Shown here: positions 1 through 12,000 of the stretch, piece by piece | Layout of the letters: the number at the start of each line of letters is the position of its first letter | How positions within the stretch are numbered: position 1 is the first letter of the stretch | Source of the DNA: DATCRE01 sp964235605 | Lineage (GTDB): Bacteria; Bacteroidota; Bacteroidia; Cytophagales; Cyclobacteriaceae | Direction of reading: 5' to 3' | DNA: 64,000 nucleotides | Assembly (NCBI GenBank): GCA_964235605.1 | Contig: CAXSCR010000010.1 | Location: 28,906 to 92,905, forward strand | The notes under the pieces: generated by a model | Seen by the model: the letters and a program-made list of their open reading frames with translations, nothing else | Told to the model about the DNA's origin: nothing | Database searches by the model: none | Program-made: the position numbers and the translations under genes

Positions 1-267
1 CATAGTTGTTTCCATCATGTTAAGGGTTTAAAATTTTAATTACTTATTACGCAACAATAAACCGCTTAGTGACAACCCTATGTCAGTAACTTTTAAAGAA
101 GTAAGAATATTAATCCTACTTGTCGGGTCATTATTCACTTGACTTATTTGAACTGGATATAGAATTGCCAGACTGCCTGATTAAAAATTAGCATTTCCTA
201 ACTCGACAAAGTAGGTTTTAATACGTAATGGATTGTTTGAATGCTAAGATCGCTGGCGCATAATGCA
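1..267. other. Left-edge non-coding stretch
   Basis: I see no supportable gene here. The stretch is AT-rich and lies downstream of the minus-strand CorA gene. A CAT triplet at 1-3 could be the start codon of a minus-strand gene leaving the window, but three bases cannot support a call. Confidence 0.4.
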
Positions 268-1224
268 TTACAGCCACTTCTTCCTTTTAAAGTACCATAA
301 GAAAAGTAGGGAAGAAGAGATCATCAATGAGATCGAGAAAGGATAGCCTAAAACCCAATTAAGTTCGGGCATAACCTTGAAGTTCATGCCGTAGATGCTA
401 GCAATTAAAGTAGGTGGCATAAACACTACTGTTACAACAGTGAAGATTTTAATAACCGTGTTTTGTTCAATGTTTACCAGACCAAGAAATGTATTCTGTA
501 AATATTCTAATCTTTCAAAACTGAACTCCGTGTGCTGAAGAATGGAGTTAATGTCTTTAATAATGATGCGTAATCTATCTTTTTCCTGTGGTGTTATACT
601 TTCACTTTTCAATAACGATGATACGAGACGTTGCTTATCAACAATACTTTCGCGTGCAAGAATGGTATTCTCCTGCAGTTCAGTTATTTTGATAAGTACG
701 TCTTCTTGATAAGATTTTTCTTTAATAAGTTTTTTACTTATGGTATTGGTGAGCTTAGATATATGTTCAATAAAGTCAGCATCAAGATCTATCTGGGTTT
801 CGAGGATCAACAACAGGATCTGTGATCCTTTTATATTATTTAGGTTTTTAAGTGGTTTAAGTTTTCGTACGGTTTCCGCAAAAGATTTGATATCCGCATT
901 TCGTAACGTGAAGAGAATATCTTTCTTCAGAATGAAAGACACTTGTTCGCTGACGTAGGCTTTATTTTCAAATACAATAAAAGAATTGTTTGCTTCAATA
1001 TTTTGCTCGTCTTCAAAATACCGGGAACTACTTTCAATTTCTGCTGCCTCTTGCGGGGTGTATAGTTCAATTTGGAAAGTGGTTTCTACAAGTTTCCGTT
1101 CATCTGCAGAAGATGATTGTAGGTCCACCCAGACCATGCGTTCACAATTTTCAGGTACTATTGCTTTGGGGTTTTTTTCCCAACTAAATCCGCCTTCTTT
1201 CTTTAAATAGAAAACTCGTAGCAT
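268..1224 (-). CDS. corA: CorA-family divalent metal (Mg2+/Co2+) channel
   Basis: This 318-residue inner-membrane protein fits the CorA family, which forms pentameric channels importing Mg2+ and sometimes Co2+ or Ni2+. The diagnostic YGMN signature is at about residues 278-281, at the end of the first of two C-terminal membrane helices. It is followed by an acidic/aromatic loop (MPELNW) and a last helix ending in a basic KRKKWL tail. The N-terminal 240 residues form the cytoplasmic regulatory domain with a long helical stretch, and the length is normal for the family. The start is the ATG at 1222-1224. It lies 89 bp downstream of the pepF-like gene on the same strand, so co-transcription is possible but not shown. 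Family assignment is firm. Metal preference is inferred. Confidence 0.93.
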   Translation of the reverse strand: MLRVFYLKKEGGFSWEKNPKAIVPENCERMVWVDLQSSSADERKLVETTFQIELYTPQEAAEIESSSRYFEDEQNIEANNSFIVFENKAYVSEQVSFILKKDILFTLRNADIKSFAETVRKLKPLKNLNNIKGSQILLLILETQIDLDADFIEHISKLTNTISKKLIKEKSYQEDVLIKITELQENTILARESIVDKQRLVSSLLKSESITPQEKDRLRIIIKDINSILQHTEFSFERLEYLQNTFLGLVNIEQNTVIKIFTVVTVVFMPPTLIASIYGMNFKVMPELNWVLGYPFSISLMISSSLLFLWYFKRKKWL

Positions 1225-1313
1225 GCTTAAATCATTTTTTAGCCCTAATTATATAATTAAGAAACTGGGCCTAAAGATAACCTCATCCAGTTTTAAATGG
1301 AATAATACAATTA

Positions 1314-3146
1314 TTATTTTCCCATTCGCTTCAAGATGACCTCCATTTCATCCATTACCCGATTCATTTTCTGCATGGTTAGATCAAATGGTTGTGAGGT
1401 TGTCATATCAACCCCCGCTTCTTTGAGCAGTTCCATCGGATACTGCGAGCTTCCAGCAGATATAAACTTATGGAATTTTTCAAGTGTGGCTTTGTCACCT
1501 TTCAATGCCTTCTCTGATAATGCGGCAGACGCAGTGTAAGAGGTAGCATATTGGAATACATAAAAATTATAATAGAAGTGAGGAATGTAGGCCCATTCAA
1601 TTTTTACATCGTCATCTATGATACATACACCCTTATCATGGCCATAGTATTTTTTGGTGATGTCAAAATATAAGTCACTAAATTTTTGACCTGTTAGTGC
1701 TTCACCTTTTTCAGCAAGTTCATGAATCTTTAATTCAAATTCCGCAAACTGTGTTTGTCTAAATACAGTGCCCTTTATTCCTTCTAAATAATTTCCTAGA
1801 AGCGATAATCTTGTCTCATCATCTTTAATGCTTTTAAGCATGTAATCAATGAGTAGTGCTTCGTTAAAGGTTGAAGCAACTTCAGCAACAAAAATGGGAT
1901 AATGTGCCAATGGAAATGGTTGATGCTTATTGGAGAAATAGCTATGCATGGTATGGCCAAGTTCATGCGTTAGTGTACTCATGTCATTGTACTTCTCTGT
2001 ATAATTCATTAAGATGTATGGGTGAACATCATATGCTGATCCGTTTGAGTAAGCGCCTGATCTTTTACCCTCTGCGGGATACATATCAATCCATCTTTCT
2101 CGGAAAGCTTTCGCTACGACATCGGTATACTCATTACCCAAAGGTTTTAAAGAAGCGAGTACATTTTTTTCAGCTTCCTCTATAGGGTATTTTAACGTTA
2201 CATCTTTTAACAGTGGCGCATATAAATCATAATAATGGAGGGTGTCTACATCCAATATTCGTTTTCTTAAATTTAGGTATCGATGAAACGTTGAAAGATT
2301 CTTGTTTACATTATCAATGAGGCCATGGTATACCTCAGTTGTTATTTTATTGGCATCAAGGGCACTTTCAAGAGAAGATTTGTAGTTCCTAACCTTACTG
2401 TAAAACATATCCTTTTTGATTTGCCCGTACAGCTGCGTACCAAACGTCCTTTCGAAGGCATACATGCTGTTAAGAAAAACGGCGAATACTTTTTTTCTAT
2501 CTTCCCTATTCGAGGAAGCGCGGTATATACTGAACGCAGCTTGGTCTAACTTTACTTTTGACCCATTATCAAGTGTAGTTTCCGGAAACGGAAAATCTGC
2601 ATTTGAGAATACATTGAAGATATCGCCAGGTGTGGAAGAGATTAATCCGGCATTGGCAATTATTTTTTCTTCTGATTCCGTTCCGGTGTGTTCCTTTCTT
2701 CTTAGAATATCAAATAAATATTTTCTGTATACCTGAAGATCTTTATTTTCATTTAAGAATTTCTCGATGGTTGATTGATCTAGTTTTAAAATTTCTGGTT
2801 CAATGTACGAGGTGGTTGATCGGATGGTTGTACCCAGTTGTTGCACCTCCGATTTCATTGCCAAATATTTTGAAACGCGCGTGTCTTCATCTGAATGCAT
2901 AGCTGCATAACTACTAAGCCTGCCGAACGCTCTTGATATCACAGACGTCTGGTCAAGACAGGCTTGTAATTGTTTTGCAGATTGGCCCAGTGAATTTTTG
3001 TATTTTTCAAGATCAGGTACATTCAATGCCAATTCCTTTTTATGCTTTTCCCAGGCTTCGTCTGATACATATAGATCTGACAGGTTCCATTTATATTTTT
3101 CTTGTTTTTTATTTTCCTGGCTTATTGCGTCTTGTGTTTCAACCAT
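1314..3146 (-). CDS. pepF: Oligoendopeptidase F, M3 family zinc metallopeptidase
   Basis: A 610-residue M3B peptidase predicted to cleave short peptides in the cytoplasm; no signal peptide is visible. The zinc site HELGH is at about residues 394-398. The second metal ligand is expected in the downstream helix (EVASTFNEALL), where a Glu sits about 25 residues on, as in the family. The N-terminal half matches the oligoendopeptidase F helical domain, beginning with the typical YKWNLSDLY motif near residues 18-26. The length is normal (about 600). The start ATG is at 3144-3146, and the next upstream region is the 490-bp gap facing the giant secreted-protein gene. Housekeeping peptide turnover is the family role. 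No specific substrate can be read from the sequence. Confidence 0.94.
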   Translation of the reverse strand: MVETQDAISQENKKQEKYKWNLSDLYVSDEAWEKHKKELALNVPDLEKYKNSLGQSAKQLQACLDQTSVISRAFGRLSSYAAMHSDEDTRVSKYLAMKSEVQQLGTTIRSTTSYIEPEILKLDQSTIEKFLNENKDLQVYRKYLFDILRRKEHTGTESEEKIIANAGLISSTPGDIFNVFSNADFPFPETTLDNGSKVKLDQAAFSIYRASSNREDRKKVFAVFLNSMYAFERTFGTQLYGQIKKDMFYSKVRNYKSSLESALDANKITTEVYHGLIDNVNKNLSTFHRYLNLRKRILDVDTLHYYDLYAPLLKDVTLKYPIEEAEKNVLASLKPLGNEYTDVVAKAFRERWIDMYPAEGKRSGAYSNGSAYDVHPYILMNYTEKYNDMSTLTHELGHTMHSYFSNKHQPFPLAHYPIFVAEVASTFNEALLIDYMLKSIKDDETRLSLLGNYLEGIKGTVFRQTQFAEFELKIHELAEKGEALTGQKFSDLYFDITKKYYGHDKGVCIIDDDVKIEWAYIPHFYYNFYVFQYATSYTASAALSEKALKGDKATLEKFHKFISAGSSQYPMELLKEAGVDMTTSQPFDLTMQKMNRVMDEMEVILKRMGK

Positions 3147-3637
3147 AAGAATTAGTAATAGTGTGAATTTGGCTAGTCATAACGTATCCGCTGATTTAAT
3201 TAATTAGCAAATAGTGTGACGGTAAAGTAGATTTTAAATCCAAACTTGTCAAGATATTCTTGACCTAATCAATTTTGGCGAATATCATAAATGATCTTGG
3301 GCGTATACAAAAGAGCATTTCTTACACTCAGGGCACAATAGAGATATTTGCTTATGTCCATTAAGACGGTAAGGTCCCAAATGATTAAGTGATTTTTAAC
3401 AACGCTTATCTTGACAAGCTTATAGTCTAACAACTCTATACAGATTCGCTAAACACGAGCTTGAGCAACGCAAATTTTTAAATAAATGTTTTAGATAATA
3501 GACATGTAAGTATTCATCTCGAATATTAAAAAAAGTATGGTACTTTTTACCGTATTTGTGGATAAAATCATTCGATCAGATAGTTTTACCCTCTTTAAAG
3601 CTTGCATGAGGTAAGGTATAGATAACCCTAAGATATA
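3147..3637. other. Divergent intergenic region
   Basis: This 491-bp AT-rich stretch separates the minus-strand pepF gene from the plus-strand giant T9SS gene, so it must carry promoters for both. I found no gene remnant, strong hairpin or convincing match to the Bacteroidota TTTG/TAnnTTTG promoter pattern. Confidence 0.4.
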
Positions 3638-6049
3638 ATGAAGGAAAATTTCTTTAGTCCAAAAAGCTTTATTTTTTTTGTCTTTTTCTTCTTTTTGCTT
3701 TCAAGCGGTTTTGGTCAGACAAACACCTCCACAGGTGCGCTTTGGAATACTGCAGGGAACTGGTCTCTTGGCCATACGCCCTTACCAGCAGAAGACGTTA
3801 TCATTAATACCAACATGGCAATGAATATGCCGGCCGGCCTGTTTACAGTTAACTCAATTACAGTAAATACAGGTAGAACTTTGACAATCGGTAATAGCGT
3901 CACTGCGCAAACCATAGGTGTTACCACCTTTGTTACCACCAGTGGAACAGGTTCCATTGTTGTCGGTGCATTTGCTGCAACACATGCTTTAACAATTGGT
4001 GGGACATTGACCAATGCTGGTAATTTTAATATGTGGACTGCTGCCACTCAGTTGTGTAATGTGACCATTAATGGAACATCCATTACCGGTAATGGAACTT
4101 ATACTTTTAATCACATGATCATCAACGGATTATTAGTAAATAATTCTACGTCAACTATAAATTTAAGAGGTGATTTAACATGTAATAATGCATTTACCTT
4201 TTCTTCAGGCACCATAAGTTTTATGGGTGGCTTAGGACAAAATCTGAACGGAACAAATAATCCCACTTTTAATAACCTGGACTTGCGTAATAACAGTACG
4301 GCTGTTATAGTAGGAGGAACCCTTTCAAATATTACAGTAAGCGGTGCCTTGACAATGAATGCCTCAGGTACCCCTTCACTTAACTTGGGTACAACGCTTT
4401 CTACTTTTGCTGTTGGCGGCAATTTTACCATGGCTAATGGGGCAACATTTGATTTTGGTACTGCCGTTGCAAAAACAGTAACCATTACAGGTAATCTAGC
4501 CACGCCACAAACAATAACAATGACTGGTGCTGGTCTGGTGCATCAAATGATACTGGGCGGGGCTGCCAACGCTGCACCTGTAACATTCAATACTACGGCG
4601 GGTTCTGGAAGTATCGTTGAGTATAGTAATGCAGTAACACAAACTGTTTTTGCTTCTGCAAATTATCGTTACTTAAAACTTTCAGGAAGCGGGATAAAAA
4701 CTTTCTCGGGCGGTACTACTATTAATAATGATCTGAACATTACAGGATCAGGTGTTATTGTTTCAAATGCAAATGCATTAACGGTTAGTGGAAATTTGAA
4801 TAATAACGGAACCGGCACAACCACATGGGGAGGGAATGCTAATACGTTGGCCTTAACTGGAAATTTACTCGTTACCAACAATACAACATTTACAATAGGT
4901 AATGCTGCAGGCCAGGTGAAGGCTCTGAACGTTACAGGAAATGTTCAGGTAGATGCAGGAAGCATAATAAATGTAGGCGCGTTTTCTTCCGTCAATACTT
5001 TATCTATTTCTGGCAATTTGCAGGTCGATGGTACTTTTAACATGGTTCAAACCTTCCCCGGAAATGTTTGTAATGTTACATTCTCTGGCGCTTCTAGTAA
5101 TACAGTAACATCTCCGGGTGCAACAGGTGCCATTGGGTTTAATCAAATTACCCTGACAAAAGGTGCCATTGTTAATGTGCTTGATGTACAAACCCCCATT
5201 ACGATGTCATCACCAACGGGTGCCGGAACTTTTCTGACATTGACCAGTGGAACATTTAAGTTATCAAGTGCTTCAATACTTACGCCTTATTATGGTGCGG
5301 CTACTATCTGCGCAGGTGTTGGTAGCTTATGGCTGAATAATGCCGGAGCAAATGTTTCCTGTGTACAAACGGCAACTACGGCTAATCCCGGAGTACCCAC
5401 TGTTACAGGAACACTTCACATTACGGCAGGAACTTTTAATTATGGTAGCGGTAATGATGTGATGGCAGTTAATGCAGCAACAAGTAATTTATGGATTGAT
5501 GGCGGTAATTTTAATATGTATGGAGGTGTTGCGTTTTCCAGTACATCACAGTTCAACATGACCTCCGGTATCTTCAAAATTTATCCACAAGGTTTTGACA
5601 ATATTGGGGCAGGAACAACCATCCTTAGCTTTGGTTCAACAAGCGCTACAAATGCTGTAACCTTCACAGGTGGTACACTAACCATTGTTGACCCTCCAAT
5701 TACGGGAGCAGGCGGTACAACTTTGGCTATTGCTAATACTGCCGGCTATGCATATAACTTTAGTGGCAGTACACTTAATTTTGGTGATGGCGTTAGTAAT
5801 AAAAATGGAATTGCCGCAGTCGGTTTCACAATAGATGGTGGTAGCCTCTATGCGTTGGGAAATGTTGTATTAAATAATGGAACATCGAGCGGAACAAATA
5901 GATTAATAAGACTGGCCACAAGAGATTTAATTATCAGCAACAGCTTGACAATAGGCAGTAACGCGAATGACAACTTTTCATTAAACGGAAGGATGCTGAC
6001 ATTAAACGGCACACTTACTGTTGGAACCGGAACTATAACAGGTAGCGCG
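3638..6049 (+). CDS. Giant T9SS-secreted repeat protein, N-terminal part (gene continues across assembly gap)
   Basis: This is the first 804 codons of a gene that continues after the N run at 6050-6059. A signal peptide is clear: a charged start, a Phe-rich hydrophobic core (residues 11-21) and a likely cleavage before Gln27. An entry module follows, in which Trp-containing motifs (WNTAGNWSLG) lead into a DVIIN strand. After that come hundreds of residues of short Gly/Asn/Thr-rich beta strands such as LTIGGTLTN and INGNG, the look of a beta-helix or beta-solenoid adhesin. Read literally, the frame changes across the gap. Read in the other frame, the sequence just right of the gap (SLAIGGNNTPVMNL) continues the same repeat style, so this is one gene and the N count is not exact. 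Likely role: surface or secreted adhesin/matrix protein. No enzymatic domain is recognised. Confidence 0.85.
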
Positions 6050-6059
6050 NNNNNNNNNN
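6050..6059. other. Assembly gap (10 N)
   Basis: Ten consecutive N bases lie inside the giant repeat gene. The upstream frame and the downstream frame are both open and code for the same kind of repeat but are out of phase with exactly 10 N. The true gap length should therefore be congruent to 2 modulo 3 (for example 8 or 11 bases, or much longer if a repeat collapsed). Confidence 0.97.
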
Positions 6060-9000
6060 AAGCCTTGCCATTGGCGGAAATAACACACCAGTCATGAATT
6101 TGCCTCCAATTGTTGGTGGCAATCTTTTTAATTTAACAATCAATAAGACAGGAACGAATAGCACAGTAAATCTGGGTAGCTCAACCACACTTGCAGGTGT
6201 GCTCACATTAACTTACGGTGTACTTGAGATTGGAAATTATAATCTAACGATCAGCAATAATGCTGTTGCTGCGATTGCCGGATCTCCTTTTTCGGCAACG
6301 AATATGATCGCGACGAATGGTACAGGGTATTTAATAAAAAATGTTGCTTCCCTTCAAGCACTGAATCCAATTGGGTCGGCGGGTTATTATTCACCAATGA
6401 CATTATCTTCAATTACTGCGGGTGGTACCTATAGTGTTCGTGCAGTGCCAACAGCATTAAACCCCGCTTATCTGAATGTTTATTGGGATTTTGTAACGAG
6501 TGCTGTCGGAAAAACAATTACAGCCACTTTTCAATATGATCCATCAGAACTCAACGGCGCTTATCAGTCCATCGTTTATACGCCCGGACCTTCTTATACA
6601 ACTGTACAGGTCCCACCAACTTCGGGCGTTTCTTCTTATAGCGCAAACTCATTTACTATTACTGGTAATGTCACTGCTACAACCGGCGGTTATTGGACCA
6701 TGGGGAGCAATCCAACTTATTATTCATATCAAACAGGTAACTGGAATGTAGCTACAACCTGGACGTCTGATCCTAGCGGAAGTGTGCAAACCGGAAGCAC
6801 GATTCCAGCCTATAATGATAATGTGGTGATCCTTACAGGACGTACGGTTACACTTACAGGCAATGTTACTACACAAGACATGAACCTGACTATCAATAGC
6901 AGCGGTTTTTTAGACATGTCGACCTTTAATTTTTCGAATGGGCTGACAACGCTTGGCGGACAAGGAACATTACGATTGGCATCTGTCAATTTTCCATCAA
7001 TTATTACGAATACATTTATTAATTCTACCGGTGGGACAGTTGAATATTATAACACATCTTCTTTCACCTTACCAGCCACTCAAACAACTTACAACAACTT
7101 AACCATTAATTGCACAGGCCAAATAGCAACGCAATTAATGAATATGACATTGAATGGTAGTTTACTGGTTAAGAGCGGAACCTTTCAGATCAATGACAAC
7201 ACCTCGGCAAGACGTCAGTTAACGATTAACGGAAACGTGACCGTTAACAGCGGGGCGGCAATAGCTGTTGGGTTAGGCGTTACCAATTCGGTTACAGATC
7301 CTACAAGCATTACCACAACAGTGGCTGGGCCCTATATAGACTACTATGATAGTCATTCTCACAGGGTTGTTATTTATGGTGACTTTGTAAATAATGGAAG
7401 GGTAAATTTTGCCAATATTGCGTATCCGGTTTTTAATGCTTTTCCGCCTACTGTGTTAGGTACGAATACAGGATTTGCTACAGTTTATTTCAGGGGGTCA
7501 TCGAGTAATTTATTAACGTGTAATAACACCACTAACTTTTACAACCTGGTGTTAGATAAGGGTTCAGACCAGACTTACTCGCTTACCCTTGACCCGTCGG
7601 CATATGGTAATTTTAAATTGTTAGGAGCCAACAACGCTGCGTCTGACGCGTTGGTGGGTGCTTCAGCCACAAACCCAAACATCAAGAAAGCTTTATGGAT
7701 CAGAAACGGAACGTTGATTCTACAAGGCTCAACTGTAATTCCATCGCTTACAGAAGGTAACATCACTGCGGCACTGCCAGCTACTTCTGATTATTTTATT
7801 CCTGCTAATGGTGCATTGTATGTAGACGGACCAGATGTTGTGGTACTGGCAACAGCAGATGATTATCAGGAAGTGAATACATCGTATAGTGTATCCGGAG
7901 GATCAGGTCTTGTAAATGGGCTTATTCAGGGCGGATATAGTTCTTTATATGTCTATGGTAAGTTCCAAATTTCAGATGGTTATCTTTCAACACGCGAATC
8001 AGGCGGCATCATTACCAATGGCGGCTCTGGCCAAATCGTTATCAACGGTGGTGATGTGGATGCTAAACAGTTTCTAAACGCAGCCACATCAACGGCTTCC
8101 TTTCAAATGACTGGTGGATTTTTCACTCTGCGCGGGCGCTTTAAACGAACACCTTCATCATACGCATCAATTACAAACCTTATTGATACTTTATCTACTA
8201 CCGTCAATACAGCAAGAGCGCTGAATGGAACGAGTAGTGGTTATGGAACTTTCAACCTTAATAACATCTCCAATATTTTTAATATGTCGGGTGGGGATAT
8301 TTGGATTTATGATGTCTGTGATGCCACTCCTCCCGCTACATCGCAGTATGCGTTTGATGTAAAATCTTCATCATCAAATATCAGTGTAACTGGCGGTACG
8401 ATTACCATGATTCCAACAACCGGAACGGTGCTTGCAGACGAAACAAATTATCTGATTTCATCTACCGCCTCGCTGGGAAATCTGGTAGTTAATCGAGCGA
8501 GTGGCACTTCCGTAGTCCAGTTAAATACAACCTATCCACTTACGGTGTTATCACGGGTGAATATTCAGTCAGGTAGTTTTGATGCGAATGCACAGAATCT
8601 CACGATAGGGGGAAATTTCACCATTGCCAGCGGAACATCTTATGTTGCGACAGGAGCATCCGCAAATACAACAATCTTAAACGGATCGGGTACACAAACC
8701 TTCACGGTAAATACTGCCGGAGCGCTATCCTTAAACAATTTAACACTTACAAAAGCCGGTGGTGTTGCTGTTAATTTTGCTGGTACGCAGAAGACAATCA
8801 ACGTGGGGGGCACGCTGAATCTTACGTTGGGTACATTAAACGACAATGGTAATTCCATTTTCATCACCGGTAATGTTTATAACTCCGGATCACATTCAGG
8901 TACAGGAAAGATTTCGTTAAACGGCACATCGACTCAAACCATTGATGGCAATGGTATTTTTCAAAATCTTGAATTGAATAATACAAATGCAGTCGCAGCT

Positions 9001-12000
9001 CCGGTTTCACTATCGAATAATGTAACAATTAATGGGGCGCTAACATTATCTCAAGACAAACTATTTAATATCAGTACCTATAATTTAAAGCTTAAAGCTT
9101 CTGCGTCCATTGTGAATGCAAGCGCTTCAAGATATGTACAAACTGCCGGGAATGTGGGCGATGGTGGTATTACTAGAGTTTACGCTTCAACAACCGCATT
9201 TGTTTTTCCATTGGGCGCTGCGTCCACAAGCCATGTGAGTATTCCTAATTATACACCAGTTTCGATAGGCTTTGGAACCGCACCAACTGTTTACGGATCA
9301 ATCACCGTAAACCCCGTTGGATATGCGCATCCTAATGAAACAACTGCAGGAAGAAGTCTCTCGTATTTTTGGCGCGTTAAGTCTTCCGGATTTACGCTTG
9401 GCGCTGCTACCATTACTCATGGATACACCTATTCAGTTAATGATGTTATAACTGGTATAGGTATTACAGAGAACGGTTACGTGGCTGCAAAATATGACGT
9501 GAACACAGCAACATGGACGAAAGGAACGACAAGTGATGTTGACATTGCTGGCAAAATAATAGGACAACCTAATACAGGTACATTTTTAAAAAATGTTTCC
9601 TTCATTGACGGTGACTATACTGCAGGTGATGATAGCCCGACGGATCCATTCGGGACACCTAAAACGTTTTATAGCTATGCGACTGGCGCCTGGGGTATTA
9701 GCACAAACTGGACAAGCGATCCAACGCGTGCTACTTTAATAAACATCGGAACGCCAGGAGCTACCGATATTGTGCACATAGGAGCAGGGCACACCATCAG
9801 TTTTGGAACGCCTGCGAACTATCTTACAGTTGCGAATACCGATCCACACAGTTGTGCCACACTTTATATTGACGCGGGCTCAGTGCTTGACGTCAGATAT
9901 AATCCATCCAGTAACCTGGGCATTGTAATGAATAGTTCGTTGGGTAATGGATCCATCAGAATTACTTGTTCACAGGCATCAGGAAGTACTTTTGCAAACC
10001 CTGCGGGAGATTTTTCGAGCTTTAATACGAATTTAGGAACGACAGATCTCTATAGTACAAATCCTGTATCGGGCACTACCTATTGGATGGCCAACGGTGT
10101 TACTACTTATGGCAACCTCTTGTTCTCTCCTTTGGGTGGTTCTAATATTATTTTCCCTAATAATGATGTATTGATTTATGGAAACTGTACAGAAACAGGC
10201 GCGAATGCAGACTCATGGTTGTGCCCGGCGTGGGTGGGTGCTTATCCGTTAGCCCCAACTGTCACTGCTCCAAAGACGATAACCATTAATGGGAATTTAG
10301 ATATTCAGGGAGGTGGTTTCATTTGGTATGGCTACGGAGCCCCTACACAAAATGTAGTCGTTAATGGAAATGTTAACATATGTGCCACATGTAAAATAGG
10401 ATATTACAATAACTCAATAAACAGCCAATCGCTGACTATAGGTGGAACATTGACCAACAACGCAAACGGACTGACTGCTGCGGGCGTAGGCAATCAGGCC
10501 AAGGCAGACTTTACAAGTATTCCGGTAATTTTTAATGGGAGTACCTCGGCAAGTATTACGAGCACCGTAGGTACACCTTTAACAATATTCAGTACGGTAA
10601 CAGTTAATAAGGGGTCATCGCAGGCAACTACTTTGAATTGTAACATAGCAGGTACATTGACAACACCCACTGATAATTGGTTAACACTGCTGAACGGAAC
10701 TTTTCAATATCAAAGAACAAATCCTGCCACTAATTTTACAATCTCGGCCGCTACAAATTTATCAATACCTTCAACAGCGGGTTTGTACATTAATTATGCT
10801 AACGGAAGTAATACAAATGTTCTGATTGCCAATAACGGAGCAGATGCCAGCGATTTATTATTGAGCGGAAAACTTACCTTGGTAAGTGGTAATGTTTATG
10901 TTGGCCCGGTAGCCTCACCAGCGAACAATAACGATATTGAATATTCCGGTAACTCAGCAGCCATTCAGGTTGACGGAGGAAGTTTATTTGTGAATGGACA
11001 GATTCGAAGACCTACCTCATCAACAAACGGTGCCTTGACCTACACACAAAGCAGTGGTACAGTAAGTATAAACGGAAACAGTTCTGGCGGTGGGTTGGCC
11101 ACCGCTTTAACCCGTGCAAAATTAGAAGTACTGAATACCGGAAGTCAGTTTAATATGTCTGCCGGTACACTTACGATTGTCAAAGGTAGTGGTAGTACAT
11201 TCGGTGATTTGTACATCAGACCTGCGAGCTCTACCGTTACAGGCGGAACAATCATATTCACAAATGCAGTTCCGAACTCGATTCAGAATTATACGATGGA
11301 TGCAACCGTCTCATTATACAATTTATCGGTAGTTGAAGGAGGTGCGGGTGGAACGAATGCAACAGTTACACTGATGACAAATCCGCTTACGCTGAAAGGC
11401 TCGTTGACACTGACAAACAGCAAAAGTTTCTTTAACTGTAACAGCAAGAACGTAACCATCAATCAGGATCTTGTAAACAATGGCGTTGTGGGTAGCTACA
11501 TATATGGAACCAATCTCACCACTTTTACAGGATCTGTACAGAACATATCAGGAACTTCTGTAACAAATTTTTACGACCTGAATGTTTCTCCATCTATTTC
11601 ACTAACGGTTAACAACAATTTTACAGTTAACAGAAATCTCACGATCGGTAGTGGTAGTCTACTGCTGAATACTTACAAAGTGACCGTCTTAACAAGCGGC
11701 AGCTTTACGAATAATGGTGGCTATTCTGATGATAACGTAACAGGCGGTATTACTATGGCGGGTTCATCACAGCAACAAATTTCGGGTACCGGTTCTTTTA
11801 ACAAATTGGAGATTAATAATTCGGCTGGCGCACTATTGCTAAATGATATCACGCTGGATCATGACTTGGTTATGACAAGCGGGATATTCAATATACAATC
11901 AAGCAACCTGATATTAAATACAACATCAAATATCAGTGGCGGGGCATTTAGTACAACAAAAATGATCATGACTGATGGTGTGGCAACTAGCTTAGGCTTA

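Noticed and set aside
3715..4503. Long open frames on the minus strand inside the giant repeat gene (also 16663-17406)
   Set aside because: They are antisense to repetitive Gly/Asn/Thr-rich coding sequence, show no family resemblance, and are explained by codon bias of the real gene.
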